Assembly (NCBI GenBank): GCA_023411115.1
Contig: JAEYPF010000006.1
Location: forward strand, 1 to 58,055
Reading direction: 5' to 3'
Length of the DNA: 58,055 bases
Source of the DNA: Methanobacteriota archaeon
GTDB lineage: Archaea > Methanobacteriota > Methanobacteria > Methanobacteriales > Methanobacteriaceae
Notes under the pieces: model-generated
What the model saw: the letters and a program-made list of their open reading frames with translations, nothing else
Database searches by the model: none
Told to the model about the DNA's origin: nothing
Position numbers and translations under genes: made by a program
In this document: piece by piece, positions 16,420-25,641 of the stretch
How positions within the stretch are numbered: the stretch's first letter is position 1
Layout of the letters: every line of letters begins with the position of its first letter

Positions 16420-16800
16420 TTATTCAACTAATACGCCGTTTATAATACCGTGTTGACCTGGCCTTGAGGTCACTTTGACCTTTCCCGCACTGGTTTCAAC
16501 AACAGCGCCTTTTGTTATTATATTCCTACGTACAAAGTGGGTGTTTGCACTGTTTTCAATAACGCTTAAAATTTCTGCAACTTCAACTTTGTTTGTTTCT
16601 GGGTTCACTACATTGATTTTGTTTTCATTTGTGAGCCTGACTTTTTCATTTCCGCCTTTGGTCCTGATTTTTTTGATCTTTCTGTCTCCTATTTTAGTTT
16701 CAGCTGCATCTTTTCCAAGTTCGGCTTTTCTCTTGTTTTTGTTGAGTTTAGCACGTGCTCCACTTGGTGTTCTTAATGATTCTCCTTGCCAAATTGCCAT
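16420..16800 (-). CDS. rps8e: 30S ribosomal protein S8e
   Basis: 126 residues. MAIWQGESLRTPSGARAK and the C-terminal VTSRPGQHGIINGVLVE are typical of archaeal S8e. The ATG at 16800 has GAGGTGA upstream; an in-frame GTG at 16809 is part of that site. It leads a two-gene leftward unit with polB2 and diverges from hypE. Confidence 0.97.
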   Translation of the reverse strand: MAIWQGESLRTPSGARAKLNKNKRKAELGKDAAETKIGDRKIKKIRTKGGNEKVRLTNENKINVVNPETNKVEVAEILSVIENSANTHFVRRNIITKGAVVETSAGKVKVTSRPGQHGIINGVLVE

Positions 16801-16971
16801 TATATTCACCTCTATTTAATTCATGATTATTTTTCAGTATGAGAATTTACTTAAATGAACTTCATTAAGATATTATTCTCAAAAAAGCACTATTTTTTTC
16901 AAATAGCTAGTAGTATTATACATTAATTCTAAGACACATTATTTATAACTATCTTTGAATTTGAATACTTA

Positions 16972-17046
16972 GAATATATCAGAATATATTCTCTGAATAT
17001 ATTTAAATATTTAAAAGTTTCAACTCAATTTAATTAAAATATATTC
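16972..17046. promoter_or_regulatory. Cluster of GAATATAT motifs between rps8e and hypE
   Basis: GAATATAT occurs at 16972-16979, 16982-16989 and 16995-17002, and in reverse (ATATATTC) at 17039-17046. The second copy lies inside a perfect palindrome, AGAATATATTCT (16981-16992). The first two copies are 10 bases apart, on the same helix face. The cluster may bind a regulator of hypE or of the ribosomal operon. The 410-base spacer holds no gene. Confidence 0.4.
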
Positions 17047-17211
17047 TTAACTTGTAATATATATCAAGCCATATATATTTTAGTATGCTTATTCATTATT
17101 AATGAATTTAAGTTTTAATAAGTATCCATTGAAATATAGCTTTAATAAGAGCTTAATTCAAGTTTAAGCTAAGACAAGAATGCATAATTAACAAAAACAA
17201 TAGGTGAACTT

Positions 17212-18222
17212 ATGAAAATCAGCATGGCACACGGCGCTGGCGGAGAAATGATGCAGAGTCTAATATCAGATATTATACTCAATAATATTAAAAATAAAAG
17301 AGTTAATGGGGGAATTGGACTTGGAGAACTGGATGATGGGGCTACAATTCCCTTTGGTGAATACGAAATTGTGATCAGTACAGACAGTCATACAGTTGAT
17401 CCCATTTTTTTCCCGGGAGGAGACATTGGAAAATTATCAATTACTGGAACTGTAAATGATGTATCAGTAATGGGGGCAAAGCCCCTTGCAATTGCAAATG
17501 CAATGGTCATAAGTGAAGGATTTACAAGTGAAGAATTCGAAAAAATAATAAAGTCAATGGATGAAGCCTGTACTGAAGCGGGTGTTGCTCTTGTAACAGG
17601 AGATACTAAGGTCATGGAAAAAGACAAGCTAGATAAGATAGTTATTTCTACAACTGGAATTGGTATAGCTAAAAAAGGCGAAGTCACAAGTGATGCTTCG
17701 CTTGAAGTCGGAAATAAAATCATACTGACTGGAAGCGTAGGAGATCATGGAATTGCATTGATGTCATACCGTGAAGGATTTGGATTTGAAACTGATTTAA
17801 AATCAGATGTTGCACCGGTTTGGGAAATGATAGAAAAAGCTTTAGATATCGGTGGAGTTAAGGCAATGAAAGATCCAACCAGGGGAGGCATTGCCAATGC
17901 TTTAAATGAGCTTGCTTTTAAATCTGGTGTTGGAATGATGGTTTATGAAGATAAAATCCCAGTTAAAGAGCAGGTTATAGCAGCATCTGAAATGCTTGGA
18001 ATTGACCCTTATGAAGTTGCAAACGAAGGTAAAGTAGTAATGGGTGTTGAAGCAGAAAAAGCTGAAGAAATTCTTGAAGCTATAAGGAATACCAAATATG
18101 GTAAAGAAGCTCAGATCATAGGTGAAGTTACAGAGGATAAGCATGTGATTATTGAAACTTCACTTGGTGGAAAAAGAATTTTAGAAGCCCCAATAGCAGA
18201 TCCTGTACCTAGAGTCTGCTAA
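17212..18222 (+). CDS. hypE: Hydrogenase maturation factor HypE
   Basis: 336 residues. HypE dehydrates the carbamoyl group placed on its C-terminal cysteine by HypF to thiocyanate, the cyanide donor for [NiFe] hydrogenase iron. The N-terminal MAHGAGGEMM, the PurM-like GELDDGATIP and STDSHTVDPIFFPGGDIGKL, the DPTRGGIANALNE loop and the terminal PRVC with the catalytic cysteine are all present. The ATG at 17212 is served by AGGTGA. No other hyp gene is adjacent. Confidence 0.97.
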   Translation: MKISMAHGAGGEMMQSLISDIILNNIKNKRVNGGIGLGELDDGATIPFGEYEIVISTDSHTVDPIFFPGGDIGKLSITGTVNDVSVMGAKPLAIANAMVISEGFTSEEFEKIIKSMDEACTEAGVALVTGDTKVMEKDKLDKIVISTTGIGIAKKGEVTSDASLEVGNKIILTGSVGDHGIALMSYREGFGFETDLKSDVAPVWEMIEKALDIGGVKAMKDPTRGGIANALNELAFKSGVGMMVYEDKIPVKEQVIAASEMLGIDPYEVANEGKVVMGVEAEKAEEILEAIRNTKYGKEAQIIGEVTEDKHVIIETSLGGKRILEAPIADPVPRVC

Positions 18223-18227
18223 AATTA

Positions 18228-18236
18228 TTTTTTTTT
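18228..18236 (+). terminator. Poly-T terminator after hypE
   Basis: A run of nine T starts 5 bases after the hypE stop, the usual form of an archaeal intrinsic terminator. Confidence 0.5.
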
Positions 18237-18325
18237 AAGTTGAATTTAGTATTAATCCCTTTAAAAAAATACTTATAGCTTAAACGAAATAAATAGAAGA
18301 ATAAAAATATAGGATAGGTATAAAA

Positions 18326-18730
18326 ATGCAGAATTTATGGGGAAAACGGTTTGCAGCTTTATTAATAGATTTTTTGATTATAATGATTATAATATGGGTT
18401 TTCAGTGCTATTGTATATCCATTGATCGCAAATGTGAATATTTATGAAATTTTAAATTACTGGCTTATTGTAACTGCATTATTTATTATAGGTTATTTCA
18501 CATATTTTGAAGGAAAATATAGTACAACGCCTGGCAAAAATGTGATGAAAATTGAAGTTATCGCAGATGATGGCGAAATGGATTATCAGAAGGCTCTCAT
18601 AAGAAATTTATCTAAAATTTTATGGGTACCATTGATTGTGGATATCATTATAGGTTATGCAGCTGGAAATTCAAAATTAAGGTATCTGGATAAAGTTGCA
18701 GGTACTGATGTTAAATTGAAAGCATTATAA
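18326..18730 (+). CDS. RDD-family membrane protein
   Basis: 134 residues. It opens WGKRFAALLIDFLIIMIIIWVF, where R and D of the first helix are the RDD signature. Further helices follow (WLIVTALFIIGYFTYFEG), then TTPGKNVMKIEVI and a last hydrophobic stretch near LSKILWVPLIVDIIIGY. RDD proteins are small multi-helix membrane proteins of unclear, possibly transport-related, role. It lies alone between hypE and a histidine kinase. Confidence 0.8.
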   Translation: MQNLWGKRFAALLIDFLIIMIIIWVFSAIVYPLIANVNIYEILNYWLIVTALFIIGYFTYFEGKYSTTPGKNVMKIEVIADDGEMDYQKALIRNLSKILWVPLIVDIIIGYAAGNSKLRYLDKVAGTDVKLKAL

Positions 18731-18913
18731 GACAAGATTATATCTTATTTTAAAAAATGTTAATTCAGCACAAGTATAAACATTATACTGCTGAAAAATC
18801 TATTTTTTTGTATTATTTACTTACTTTTAAATCCTTTTTTTGCCCAAACAAACCATATATTTAATAGTAGATAATGAAATATACTTTTTTGAAGTTATCT
18901 TAAGGAGATATCA

Positions 18914-19888
18914 ATGTCAGTTATTTCAAAGTCTATTTGGAGAAGAAAAAGAACATGGTTTGCACCTATATTTTTAGCAGCAATATTAATTTTTATCCAG
19001 CTTTTTTACCAGAGATATGGGGCTTCATTTTCTGAAGGTTATTTTCAGCTGGTAATGATCATGTTTATTGTAATTATAATCGCGTTTTTAGGTGAGAGGA
19101 TTGAAAAAGTTAGAATTCTCAATGAATTAAACACAAATTTAAAAAAAGAAAGTGAAAAGCTTGAAGATGCTAACAAAGAATTGGAAGCATTTGCTTATTC
19201 TGTTTCCCATGATCTTAGAGTTCCTCTTAGAGCCATTGATGGGTTCTCACGTATTATAATGGAGGATTATGAGGACAAACTCGATGATGAAGGTAAAAGG
19301 CTGTTAAATATTATTCGAGATAATACCAAGAAAATGGGTCAGCTCATTGATGATATTCTTCTTTTGTCACGTGCAAGCAGGCAGGAGATGAGAGTATCTC
19401 CAATAGATATGGAATCACTTGTAATGAATGTATTTGAGGAACTAAAGCCCTCTATTGAAAATCGAAATGTTCAGATGGAAATTAAATCTCTTCCATCAAC
19501 ATCCGGCGATAGAACATTACTTTATCAGGTTCTCAGCAACCTTATTTCCAATTCCATTAAATTTACAAGATCTAAAGAAAAAGCCATTATCGAAGTAGGT
19601 GCAGAAAAAGGAAAAGATGAAAATACATATTATGTAAAGGATAACGGCGCTGGTTTTGATATGAGATATGTAAATAAACTCTTTGGCCTTTTCCAAAGAT
19701 TACATGGTTCGGATGAATTCGAAGGAACTGGAGTAGGGCTTTCTATTGTCCAGCGTATTATCCGGAGACATGGGGGGCGTGTCTGGGGAGAAGGCAAAGT
19801 GGATGAGGGAGCAACTATTTATTTTATTTTACCAAATAAAGTGGAAGCTCTCGAATCACAATCAGTTTATCATAAAGGGGATAATTAA
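18914..19888 (+). CDS. Membrane sensor histidine kinase
   Basis: 324 residues. Two transmembrane helices (about 15-32 and 43-60) flank a short loop, and a coiled coil (about 62-92) leads into HisKA with phospho-acceptor H99 in AYSVSHDLRVPLRAI. The ATPase part has VLSNLISNSIKFT (N box), VKDNGAGFDMRY (G1), LFGLFQRLHGSDEFEGTGVGLSIVQRIIRRHGGRVWGEG (F and G2). There is no separate sensory domain, so sensing is probably in the membrane or through a partner. AAGGAGAT precedes the ATG. Its stop directly abuts the receiver gene, so the pair should work together. Confidence 0.92.
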   Translation: MSVISKSIWRRKRTWFAPIFLAAILIFIQLFYQRYGASFSEGYFQLVMIMFIVIIIAFLGERIEKVRILNELNTNLKKESEKLEDANKELEAFAYSVSHDLRVPLRAIDGFSRIIMEDYEDKLDDEGKRLLNIIRDNTKKMGQLIDDILLLSRASRQEMRVSPIDMESLVMNVFEELKPSIENRNVQMEIKSLPSTSGDRTLLYQVLSNLISNSIKFTRSKEKAIIEVGAEKGKDENTYYVKDNGAGFDMRYVNKLFGLFQRLHGSDEFEGTGVGLSIVQRIIRRHGGRVWGEGKVDEGATIYFILPNKVEALESQSVYHKGDN

Positions 19889-20332
19889 ATGAATTTAAAT
19901 GAAGTAGAGATTCTTCTTGTGGAAGATAATGAAACAGATGCTGAACTTACAATTAGAGCACTAAAACGGAATAATCTAGCCAATAAATTGGTATGGGCTA
20001 AAGATGGTGCTGAAGCTTTAGATTTTATATTTGCAACAGGTAAATACTCTGAAAGGGATGTAGAGGGGGGGCTTCCAAGGTTGATACTACTTGATTTGAG
20101 AATGCCTAAAGTTGATGGACTGGAAGTTCTTCAAACTATCAAAGCTGATGAAAGGACGAGAATGATTCCTGTTGTTGTTCTTACATCGTCTAAAGAGGAT
20201 AGGGATATTGTGGAAAGCTATGAACTTGGAGTAAACAGTTATGTTAGCAAGCCTGTTGAATTTGATGAATTTACAGAGGCTGTTTCAACATTAGGGTTAT
20301 ACTGGATGTTACTCAATAATCCTCCTGAATAA
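19889..20332 (+). CDS. Single-domain response regulator (Rcp1/CheY-like)
   Basis: 147 residues, receiver domain only. The acidic pair is E12-D13, the phospho-acceptor D69 in LILLDLRMPKVDG, T99 in VVVLTSS, and K121 in SKPVEFDEF. The long loop before D69 is typical of the Rcp1-like group. There is no output domain, so it must act by protein contact or as a phosphate relay. Its ATG starts on the base after the kinase stop. Confidence 0.93.
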   Translation: MNLNEVEILLVEDNETDAELTIRALKRNNLANKLVWAKDGAEALDFIFATGKYSERDVEGGLPRLILLDLRMPKVDGLEVLQTIKADERTRMIPVVVLTSSKEDRDIVESYELGVNSYVSKPVEFDEFTEAVSTLGLYWMLLNNPPE

Positions 20333-20343
20333 GAGAGATTGAT

Positions 20344-21573
20344 ATGAAAGGAAAACTTAAAATCCTGATACTTGAGGATGTTGCATTCGACGCTGAATTA
20401 ATTGAATATGAACTACGTCGCGAAGGAGTAGGATTTTTATCAAAGAGAGTAGAAACTGAAGAAAATTATATAAAAGAACTCGAAGAGTTAGAGCCGGATC
20501 TGATCCTGGCAGATCATTCACTTCCCAAATTTGACGGTCTTTCAGCATTGAAGATTGCAAATGATAAATGTCCTTACATACCCTTTTTATTTGTGAGTGG
20601 TAAAATAGGGGAAGAATTTGCAGTAAATGCTCTTAAAGAAGGTGCAACGGACTATATATTCAAAAATAATCTTTCAAAGCTTGTACCTGCAATTCAGAGG
20701 GCCTTAAAAGAGTCTAATGAACAAGCTGAACGCGAAAATGCAGAAAGGGCTCTACGAGAGGCACATTTTGAATTAGAAAAACAAGTTCTGGAACGAACGG
20801 AAGCTTTATCCAGAGCTAACGAAGTTTTACGCTTAGAAATGGATGAACGTCAGCGAATAGAGGATAAACTTAAAAAATCGCTTGAAGAAAAGGAAATACT
20901 TTTAAAGGAGATTCACCATAGGGTCAAAAATAATCTACAGATAATAAGCAGTCTTTTAAATCTTCAATCACGCTATATAAACGACAAAAAAATGCTTGAT
21001 ATTTACAAGGAAAGCCAGAATCGTGTAAAATCCATGGCAATAATACACGAAAAACTGTATCAATCAGAAGATCTGGCAAAGATTGATTTTGGAGATTATG
21101 TGAGAAGTTTAATACTCGATCTGTTCAATTCATATGGAATTAATAAAAGCCGTATTAATCTGGATATAGATATTAAAGATGTTCTACTGGATATCAATAC
21201 AGCAATTCCATGTGGACTCATTGTTAATGAACTTGTAACAAATTCCATAAAACATGGATTTCCGGCAAATAAATCTCCTAAAACTGAAAATAGGGTATTA
21301 TTAAATTCTGATTCACACATTGCAGCTAATTCATTAGAAAAGGATAGAATATCTGTAAAAATTACCAATGAAAATGAATTTTATATAATGACAGTTTATG
21401 ATAACGGTATAGGTTTTCCAGATGATTTAGACTTTAAGAATACAGATTCATTGGGTATGCAGCTTGTAATTAGTTTAACAAGTCAATTAAAAGGTACCGT
21501 GGAACTTGAAAAAGATAATGGGACTTTATTTAAAATTAATTTCCAGGAATTAGAATATAAGAATAAATTTTAG
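20344..21573 (+). CDS. Receiver-histidine kinase hybrid (HisKA_2 type)
   Basis: 409 residues. Residues 1-120 are a receiver domain (E11-D12, D57 in LILADHSLPKFDG, K107 region). A coiled coil spans about 125-185. A HisKA_2 kinase follows, with phospho-acceptor H191 in LKEIHHRVKNNLQIISSLLNLQ and an ATPase domain (GLIVNELVTNSIKHGFP, VYDNGIGFP). Such proteins receive phosphate on the N-terminal domain and signal through their own kinase. The gene is 11 bases behind the receiver gene, completing a three-gene phosphorelay operon with no DNA-binding member. Confidence 0.92.
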   Translation: MKGKLKILILEDVAFDAELIEYELRREGVGFLSKRVETEENYIKELEELEPDLILADHSLPKFDGLSALKIANDKCPYIPFLFVSGKIGEEFAVNALKEGATDYIFKNNLSKLVPAIQRALKESNEQAERENAERALREAHFELEKQVLERTEALSRANEVLRLEMDERQRIEDKLKKSLEEKEILLKEIHHRVKNNLQIISSLLNLQSRYINDKKMLDIYKESQNRVKSMAIIHEKLYQSEDLAKIDFGDYVRSLILDLFNSYGINKSRINLDIDIKDVLLDINTAIPCGLIVNELVTNSIKHGFPANKSPKTENRVLLNSDSHIAANSLEKDRISVKITNENEFYIMTVYDNGIGFPDDLDFKNTDSLGMQLVISLTSQLKGTVELEKDNGTLFKINFQELEYKNKF

Positions 21574-21614
21574 TCTAATTTTAGCAATCTGGAAGTTAAA
21601 TAATATTTTAATTG

Positions 21615-21672
21615 ACGTATTTATAAAAATATTTTTTTCCCAAATATACATTATTTTTTTTGATAAATACGT
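21615..21672. repeat. 10-bp inverted repeat around T-runs, end of kinase operon
   Basis: ACGTATTTAT (21615-21624) and ATAAATACGT (21663-21672) are perfect complements separated by 38 bases that contain two runs of seven or more T. It lies about 40 bases after the operon and may mark termination or 3' end processing. The rest of 21574-22087 is AT-rich with no gene that I can support. Confidence 0.45.
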
Positions 21673-22087
21673 TCCTAATTTTTTTTAAAATAGAAAAAAA
21701 ATTGATTTTTTTCGTTTAAATTTTAAATTAAAGGTCTTAATTATGTTGTACTGGACTAGATAACGATTAGTCATCTGCAGGATATTTTCACCAAAACAGT
21801 AACATGTAGTGGAAAGATTAAGCATATTGTTTTTGAGAAATAATGTTTAAAATGAGATTATTTTTATAAAATAAGAATGGATATTACTGCTCTTTATATT
21901 GGTTTTAAAATACCTTTTTAAAGCGCTTATAATGAAAAAAAGAGTTCTAATTATGCTTTTTTCCCATTTTAAAACCATAAACTTTATAAGTAATTGCAAT
22001 GTAATGAATGTTGTCTGAGAGTCTATAATGCGTTCTTAGATTTTTCAGGCATGGAGGCGGTATAATTAAGCGAAAGTAGGTGTTTGT

Positions 22088-22257
22088 AGTGTTATTACTA
22101 TTTAACACTGTACTGCTTTTAAATATAAATACTGGCAGTTCGTTACAGGAAATCCAGGTTTAATAATTACACTGGTCTTTAATCAGTGATATTAGAAAAC
22201 CTGGAGTTACAGAGTATTAATTATACCCTTTTAAAGGCAGAATACATTGCCTTAAAA
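22088..22257 (+). promoter_or_regulatory. Structured leader with three hairpins upstream of the PepSY gene
   Basis: Three inverted repeats occur in a row. AGTGTTA/TAACACT is at 22088-22094 and 22103-22109. A long hairpin has CCAGGTTT (22154-22161) pairing with AAACCTGG (22197-22204) and an inner CACTG (22170-22174) pairing with CAGTG (22184-22188). AAGGCA/TGCCTT is at 22234-22239 and 22248-22253, extended by flanking T and A runs. The last ends about 50 bases before the PepSY start. It could be a regulatory 5' leader or an independent small RNA. Confidence 0.45.
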
Positions 22258-22309
22258 AATGCATGATGAAAATAGATTGATTATATCTAGTATCATGCGG
22301 AGGGAAACA

Positions 22310-22678
22310 ATGATTAAAAAAGCAATAGTTGCAATAGTGATAATAGTGGCTGCTGCAGCTGTAGTATTTGCTGCTGCCGGAAATATAGGCCATACAAATC
22401 AGGAAAATCAGCAAAGTTTATCCACTAGCAACAATGTATCTGATGGTACTACGTCAGATAATAAAAGTCCAACCATGATATCTTCAAATGAAGCTAAAGA
22501 AATAGCTCAAAAGTATATTGAAGAACCAGGAGCAACTGCAGGAACACCAACATTAAGTAAAACAGACGGTAAGTATGTATACACTGTCCCTGTTTTGAAA
22601 AATGGTAAAAATGTAGGTGAAATAGACATAGATGCTCAAACAGGGGAGAACATGGGCGGTGCAGGAGGAGCGCCTTAA
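22310..22678 (+). CDS. Exported PepSY-domain protein
   Basis: 122 residues. The N-terminus is a signal peptide or anchor (AIVAIVIIVAAAAVVFAAAGN). A Ser/Thr/Asn-rich linker follows, then one PepSY domain from about residue 58 (MISSNEAKEIAQKYIEEPG ... YVYTVPVLKNGKNVGEIDIDAQTGE). PepSY modules inhibit peptidases or act as extracytoplasmic interaction domains. The ATG at 22310 is set by GGAGGG six bases upstream; an earlier in-frame ATG at 22259 has no ribosome site and would spoil the signal peptide. Confidence 0.8.
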   Translation: MIKKAIVAIVIIVAAAAVVFAAAGNIGHTNQENQQSLSTSNNVSDGTTSDNKSPTMISSNEAKEIAQKYIEEPGATAGTPTLSKTDGKYVYTVPVLKNGKNVGEIDIDAQTGENMGGAGGAP

Positions 22679-22691
22679 GGGGCGTTTTTTT
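22671..22691 (+). terminator. Hairpin plus poly-T terminator
   Basis: CGCC (22671-22674) pairs with GGCG (22681-22684) across a six-base loop and is followed at once by a run of seven T. The hairpin starts inside the last codons of the PepSY gene. Confidence 0.6.
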
Positions 22692-22916
22692 ATTTATTTT
22701 TTGCAATATTACCTCAATAATTAATTATTCTTTTTTACTTTAATTTAGAGTTCCTACTTTATTTTTTATTTTACACTTCCAGTTTTCAGGATTAACCAGT
22801 TTTTAAAATTTTATTTAGTGAATTTGATAATAATTTAGAGAAAAATATATAGAACCAGACATTACATTATAAAAAGTGACAACGAAAACATGGAATAAAT
22901 CTTAAGATGTGAAATT

Positions 22917-23573
22917 ATGAATAAAAATCAGGATTCTTCTACAGAAACTACATTTATGGGTGCATCAACAAAACAGGGCTATGATATAGCATCAAAAAGT
23001 AGAAAAATAGTAAGGTCATTAATTGCTGATAAAATAAAGGATCTTTCTCCCGCAGAACAATTAATAGTTGAGAGGATTGTACATTCGACTGCAGACCCTG
23101 AATATGCAGATATTACAAGGATATCATCTGATTTTATAGGTGAAAGTATAAAAGCGATTAAAGCAAAAAAAGACATCCTTACAGACATAAACATGGTTAA
23201 AGCAGGAATAAATAAGTATGAAGGGGAACTAAAATGCTATATTGGTCATGAGGATGCTATTAAAATTGCAAAAGAAGAACAGATAACCAGAGCGGCAGCT
23301 GCAATGCGCGTTGCCTATGATAATGGGTTCGATGGAGTTATTGTAATTGGAAATGCCCCAACAGCACTTTTTGAAGCTATAAATCTGGTTGAAAACGAAG
23401 ATATGAAAGCAAGATCTATTGTGGGAGTTCCTGTCGGTTTTGTTGGAGCTGCAGAATCTAAAGAAGCCCTTAGAATGACTAAAATTCCTAATATAATAAC
23501 AAAAGGGCCAAAAGGCGGAACACCAGTTGCAGTAGCCATTGCAAACTCACTTATTGGACTTGAAAAAGATTAG
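22917..23573 (+). CDS. cbiC: Cobalt-precorrin-8 methylmutase
   Basis: 218 residues. CbiC moves a methyl group from C-11 to C-12 to form cobyrinate in anaerobic corrinoid synthesis. The conserved VERIVHSTADPEYA carries the catalytic His. ITRAAAAMRVA, VIVIGNAPTALFEA and VGVPVGFVGAAESKEAL, with KGPKGGTPVAVAIANSL at the end, are all family signatures. The gene stands alone, as corrinoid genes often do in this order. Confidence 0.96.
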   Translation: MNKNQDSSTETTFMGASTKQGYDIASKSRKIVRSLIADKIKDLSPAEQLIVERIVHSTADPEYADITRISSDFIGESIKAIKAKKDILTDINMVKAGINKYEGELKCYIGHEDAIKIAKEEQITRAAAAMRVAYDNGFDGVIVIGNAPTALFEAINLVENEDMKARSIVGVPVGFVGAAESKEALRMTKIPNIITKGPKGGTPVAVAIANSLIGLEKD

Positions 23574-23725
23574 ATTTGTAGTACTATTTAGATGCTCTAT
23601 ATTTTTACAAAAATGAATTATTTGCTGGACATGAAATAAATTATAAATCAATTCTTTCATTATATAATAAATGATTTTAAAAGATCTATTATTTGATTCA
23701 ATAATTTGGTTTAAGGAGTTAAAAC

Positions 23726-24979
23726 ATGAAATCTGAAGAATTATTCAAAGAAGCCAAAAATTATCTTCCAGGAGGCGTAGATTCTCCAGTTAGAGCTTAT
23801 AAACCATACCCTTTTTTTGCAGAAAAAGCGAAGGGTTCAAAATTATTCGACGTTGACGGGAATTCTTACATTGACTACTGCCTCGCCTATGGGCCTCTCG
23901 TTCTAGGTCATGCAAACGAAGAAATCATGAATGCAGTTGCTGATCAGCTTAAAATTGGTTCAGCATACGGTGTTCCAACTGAAAATGAAATAAAACTTGC
24001 AAAACTTGTAATTAAGAAAGTACCATGTGCTGAAATGGTGCGGTTTGTAAATTCAGGTACTGAAGCAACCATGAGTGCAATTAGACTTGCAAGGGCATTT
24101 ACAGGTAAAAAGAAGATTATTAAGTTTGAAGGTTCTTATCATGGTGCACATGATTATGTCCTTGTAAAATCGGGCTCTGGTGCGGTTGGACTGCCTGATT
24201 CTCCGGGTGTTCCAGAAGAGACCACAAAAAACACAGTTTTAATACCTTTCAACGATGAAGAAGCGGTAATAGATTTAATTGAAAAAGATGGAGATGACAT
24301 TGCAGCTATAATTGTGGAGCCTATAATGGGAAACATAGGGTTTATTCCACCAAAAGAAGATTATTTAAATTTTTTACGTAAAATAACTGGGGAAAATAAT
24401 ATTGTCCTGATATTTGATGAGGTTATTACTGGATTTAGGATAGCTGAAGGTGGAGCGCAGGAATACTTTGGAGTAACTCCAGATCTTGTAACTTTAGGAA
24501 AAATACTTGGCGGAGGATTCCCTATGGGTGCTTTAGCTGGTAAAAAAGAGCTTATGGAAATGATAGCTCCAGAAGGTACGGTTTATCAGGCAGGAACCTT
24601 TAATGGAAATCCAGTATCAGTTACCGCAGGGCTTGCAATGCTAAATCAGTTGAATGGTAATTTTTATTCTGAAATGGATAAAAAAGGAGAGGTATTAAAA
24701 ACTGGAATTCAGAATATACTTAATGACGAGGGTTTAAATTTCAATGTGGTTGGTTTAAGCTCCATGTTCCAGATATACTTCACAGATAATGAAGTATATG
24801 ATTATACAAGTGCCAAATCTGCTGATATTGAAAAATTTGGCAAGTATTTCCATACTTTACTTAAAAATGGCGTATTTATTCCCCCATCACAGTTTGAATG
24901 TTGTTTCATATCACAGGCACATGACGAGGATGATATTCAAAAAACGCTGGATGTAATAGAAATGGCCCTTAAACAATGA
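23726..24979 (+). CDS. hemL: Glutamate-1-semialdehyde 2,1-aminomutase
   Basis: 417 residues. It makes 5-aminolevulinate from glutamate-1-semialdehyde, using PLP, two steps before hemB. Signatures are LPGGVDSPVRAY, YIDYCLAYGPLVLGHAN, FVNSGTEATMSAIRLAR, FEGSYHGAHD, LIFDEVITGFR and the PLP lysine in LVTLGKILGGGFPMGA. A strong AAGGAGT site precedes the ATG. Single gene. Confidence 0.97.
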   Translation: MKSEELFKEAKNYLPGGVDSPVRAYKPYPFFAEKAKGSKLFDVDGNSYIDYCLAYGPLVLGHANEEIMNAVADQLKIGSAYGVPTENEIKLAKLVIKKVPCAEMVRFVNSGTEATMSAIRLARAFTGKKKIIKFEGSYHGAHDYVLVKSGSGAVGLPDSPGVPEETTKNTVLIPFNDEEAVIDLIEKDGDDIAAIIVEPIMGNIGFIPPKEDYLNFLRKITGENNIVLIFDEVITGFRIAEGGAQEYFGVTPDLVTLGKILGGGFPMGALAGKKELMEMIAPEGTVYQAGTFNGNPVSVTAGLAMLNQLNGNFYSEMDKKGEVLKTGIQNILNDEGLNFNVVGLSSMFQIYFTDNEVYDYTSAKSADIEKFGKYFHTLLKNGVFIPPSQFECCFISQAHDEDDIQKTLDVIEMALKQ

Positions 24980-25005
24980 AATGCGCCAAATCCATTTTTC
25001 TTTTT

Positions 25006-25641
25006 TCATGTTATAAAATCAAATAGAAAAATTCCAAGGATAATTATTGATATAACAATTAAAAGCGCGCTGATTTTTACATAATTTGATGTATGTGATC
25101 TATTTTCTACATTTTCAGCCTTTGTACGCTGCTCTTTGACATATGACAGAAAGTTATCTTCCTGTTCCATGATATTTTTTACAATTGATCTCTGTCCTTT
25201 GATATTGTTGTATAAACTATTTTCTTCAATGGTGTCCCATAATCTCCATTCACCATATTTAATTTCATTCAGTATCTCTTCCTGCATTTCAATACGTGTT
25301 GATAACTCTTCAAAAAATTCTTTTCTTTTTTCAGACTTGCTTTTAAGGACGTTCACTATTTCCTGCAGTTCTTTATAGTCATCATATAGCAATTCTGAAC
25401 TTTTTCCATTCTCATCTGCATTCAAACCCTTAATCTTGGTCAGGTCATTAATGTTTTCATAAAATTCAAGGTCGTTACCGCATTCACACTCTACAAAATC
25501 ATTAGGTAATTCATTTTCTTTAAGCGGATAATATCCATAACATTTATGGCATACTAAATATCCATAATTTTTATTAGACTCTTTTAAATTCTTAAAGAAG
25601 TTTAATTCAAAAGACTTGCTTGCATTACCATCTGCTGGCAT
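25006..25641 (-). CDS. Tail-anchored zinc-ribbon, coiled-coil protein
   Basis: 211 residues. Near the N-terminus CHKCYGYYPL ... CECGNDLEF resembles the zinc ribbon that begins the NERD protein at 8.2 kb. A long charged helical region (about 85-180) suggests a coiled coil, and one C-terminal transmembrane helix (YVKISALLIVISIIILGIFLF) makes it a tail-anchored protein with a cytoplasmic head. I do not recognise a family with a function. The ATG is served by GGTG. Confidence 0.55.
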   Translation of the reverse strand: MPADGNASKSFELNFFKNLKESNKNYGYLVCHKCYGYYPLKENELPNDFVECECGNDLEFYENINDLTKIKGLNADENGKSSELLYDDYKELQEIVNVLKSKSEKRKEFFEELSTRIEMQEEILNEIKYGEWRLWDTIEENSLYNNIKGQRSIVKNIMEQEDNFLSYVKEQRTKAENVENRSHTSNYVKISALLIVISIIILGIFLFDFIT

